Below the pieces are notes generated by a model. It did not search any database, was not told where the DNA came from, and saw nothing but the letters and a program-made list of their open reading frames with translations. A DNA stretch of 64,000 nucleotides, taken from Deltaproteobacteria bacterium. GTDB lineage: Bacteria > Myxococcota > UBA727 > VGSZ01. Each line of letters begins with the position of its first letter. The stretch's first letter is position 1. Location of the stretch: NCBI GenBank assembly GCA_016177705.1, contig JACOUT010000011.1, forward strand, positions 186,001-250,000. Direction: 5' to 3'. Positions 63,742 through 64,000 of the stretch are shown piece by piece. The translations under genes and the position numbers were made by a program.

Positions 63742-64000
63742 GCTGCTGCTCAAGAAGGCCTTACAGATCCGACAACGCCTGGCGCGCATCCGCGCCGCGC
63801 TGCCTGCCCGCGCCGAGGACGTGCTCGCCGACGAGAAGCTCGAGGCGTTCCTCGCCTTCAACATCTTCCTGCTCATCCAAGACGCGCTCGACCTCGCGAG
63901 CCACCTCGTGGCCGAACGGGGCCTGGCGGTGCCGGGCTCGCAGCGCGAGGTGTTCGACGCGCTCGCCAAGGTCGGCATGCTGTCCGCAGCGACGGCGGCC
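63734..64000 (+). CDS. HepT-like HEPN/DUF86 protein (toxin), truncated by window
   Basis: At least 89 residues from ATG 63734, open at the window end. Helical sequence LLLKKALQIRQRLARIRAALP ... FLLIQDALDLASHLVAERGLAVPGSQREVFDALAKVGML fits HEPN domains of the DUF86 type, and DLASHLVAERGL resembles the HepT segment with 'DIASHIIAExG'. The R-x4-6-H ribonuclease motif expected near the C-terminus lies beyond the window. Forms a toxin-antitoxin module with the overlapping nucleotidyltransferase. Confidence 0.8.
   Translation, partial: MVELLLKKALQIRQRLARIRAALPARAEDVLADEKLEAFLAFNIFLLIQDALDLASHLVAERGLAVPGSQREVFDALAKVGMLSAATAA

Overview
The window is a gene-dense, very GC-rich chromosomal stretch that looks like a member of the Myxococcota (delta-proteobacterial predators and saprophytes). 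Clues seen in the sequence are a Ser/Thr kinase with an HRDISPHN catalytic loop, a PEGA-domain protein, a zinc-ribbon/GYF protein, many lipoproteins with N-terminal Cys clusters, GEGEGE linkers followed by thrombospondin-type-3 calcium repeats, and a MYXO-CTERM-like tail (Cys-Gly-Cys, hydrophobic helix, RRRR) on a glycosidase. The assignment is inference; no rRNA or other phylogenetic marker beyond rpsA is present.

Layout. 1-2778: end of a kinase gene and a PEGA membrane protein. 2809-4113: unknown. 4262-10398: surface-glycan block (GT2 glycosyltransferase, SDR epimerase, two methyltransferases, HpcH/HpaI-like TIM barrel, GT-C-like membrane protein with a TPR tail). 10432-12106: BI-1 family membrane protein and an exported EEP phosphatase/nuclease. 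12216-26517: six genes joined by 4-base start/stop overlaps or a near-touching start, encoding two exported GH13 alpha-glucanases, two large multi-domain exported proteins with Ig-like and starch-binding-like modules, and two small exported proteins; this is the most distinctive system here and resembles a Sus-type surface alpha-glucan apparatus without SusC/SusD. 26631-32661: zinc-ribbon/GYF protein, dihydroorotase, GreB, HD-like protein, HExxH protease, pseudouridine synthase. 32882-34576: rpsA with a palindromic leader and a clear terminator. 34573-36811: AcpH-like protein, SCP2 protein, CaiB/BaiF CoA-transferase. 36829-41038: hutI and hutU separated by a DUF4143-type ATPase. 41121-45874: minor pilin operon (FimT, PilV, PilW, very large Cys-rich PilX). 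46072-51298: GEGEGE secreted protein, small membrane protein, Trm112-like protein, and an operon of sphingosine-phosphate-lyase-like, MlrC-like and TauE/SafE-like genes. 51320-55563: ABC importer operon whose binding protein is membrane-anchored and fused to an OmpA peptidoglycan-binding domain. 55791-59965: WD40-type lipoprotein, TPR/cyclic-nucleotide-binding protein, unknown protein, START-like lipoprotein. 59973-61866: two coupled genes that together resemble RdgC, plus a dicluster ferredoxin. 62164-62865: second GEGEGE protein. 63000-64000: small unknown protein and a MntA/HepT-type pair cut by the window end.

There is no gene-free stretch longer than 300 bases. The longest, 61867-62163 (297 bases, divergent), holds one 7-bp inverted repeat and the ribosome binding site of the downstream gene. 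I see no tRNA, rRNA, CRISPR array, insertion sequence or prophage. Starts are often GTG; genes are packed with ATGA, GTGA or TGATG junctions, so most same-strand groups are probably co-transcribed and translationally coupled.
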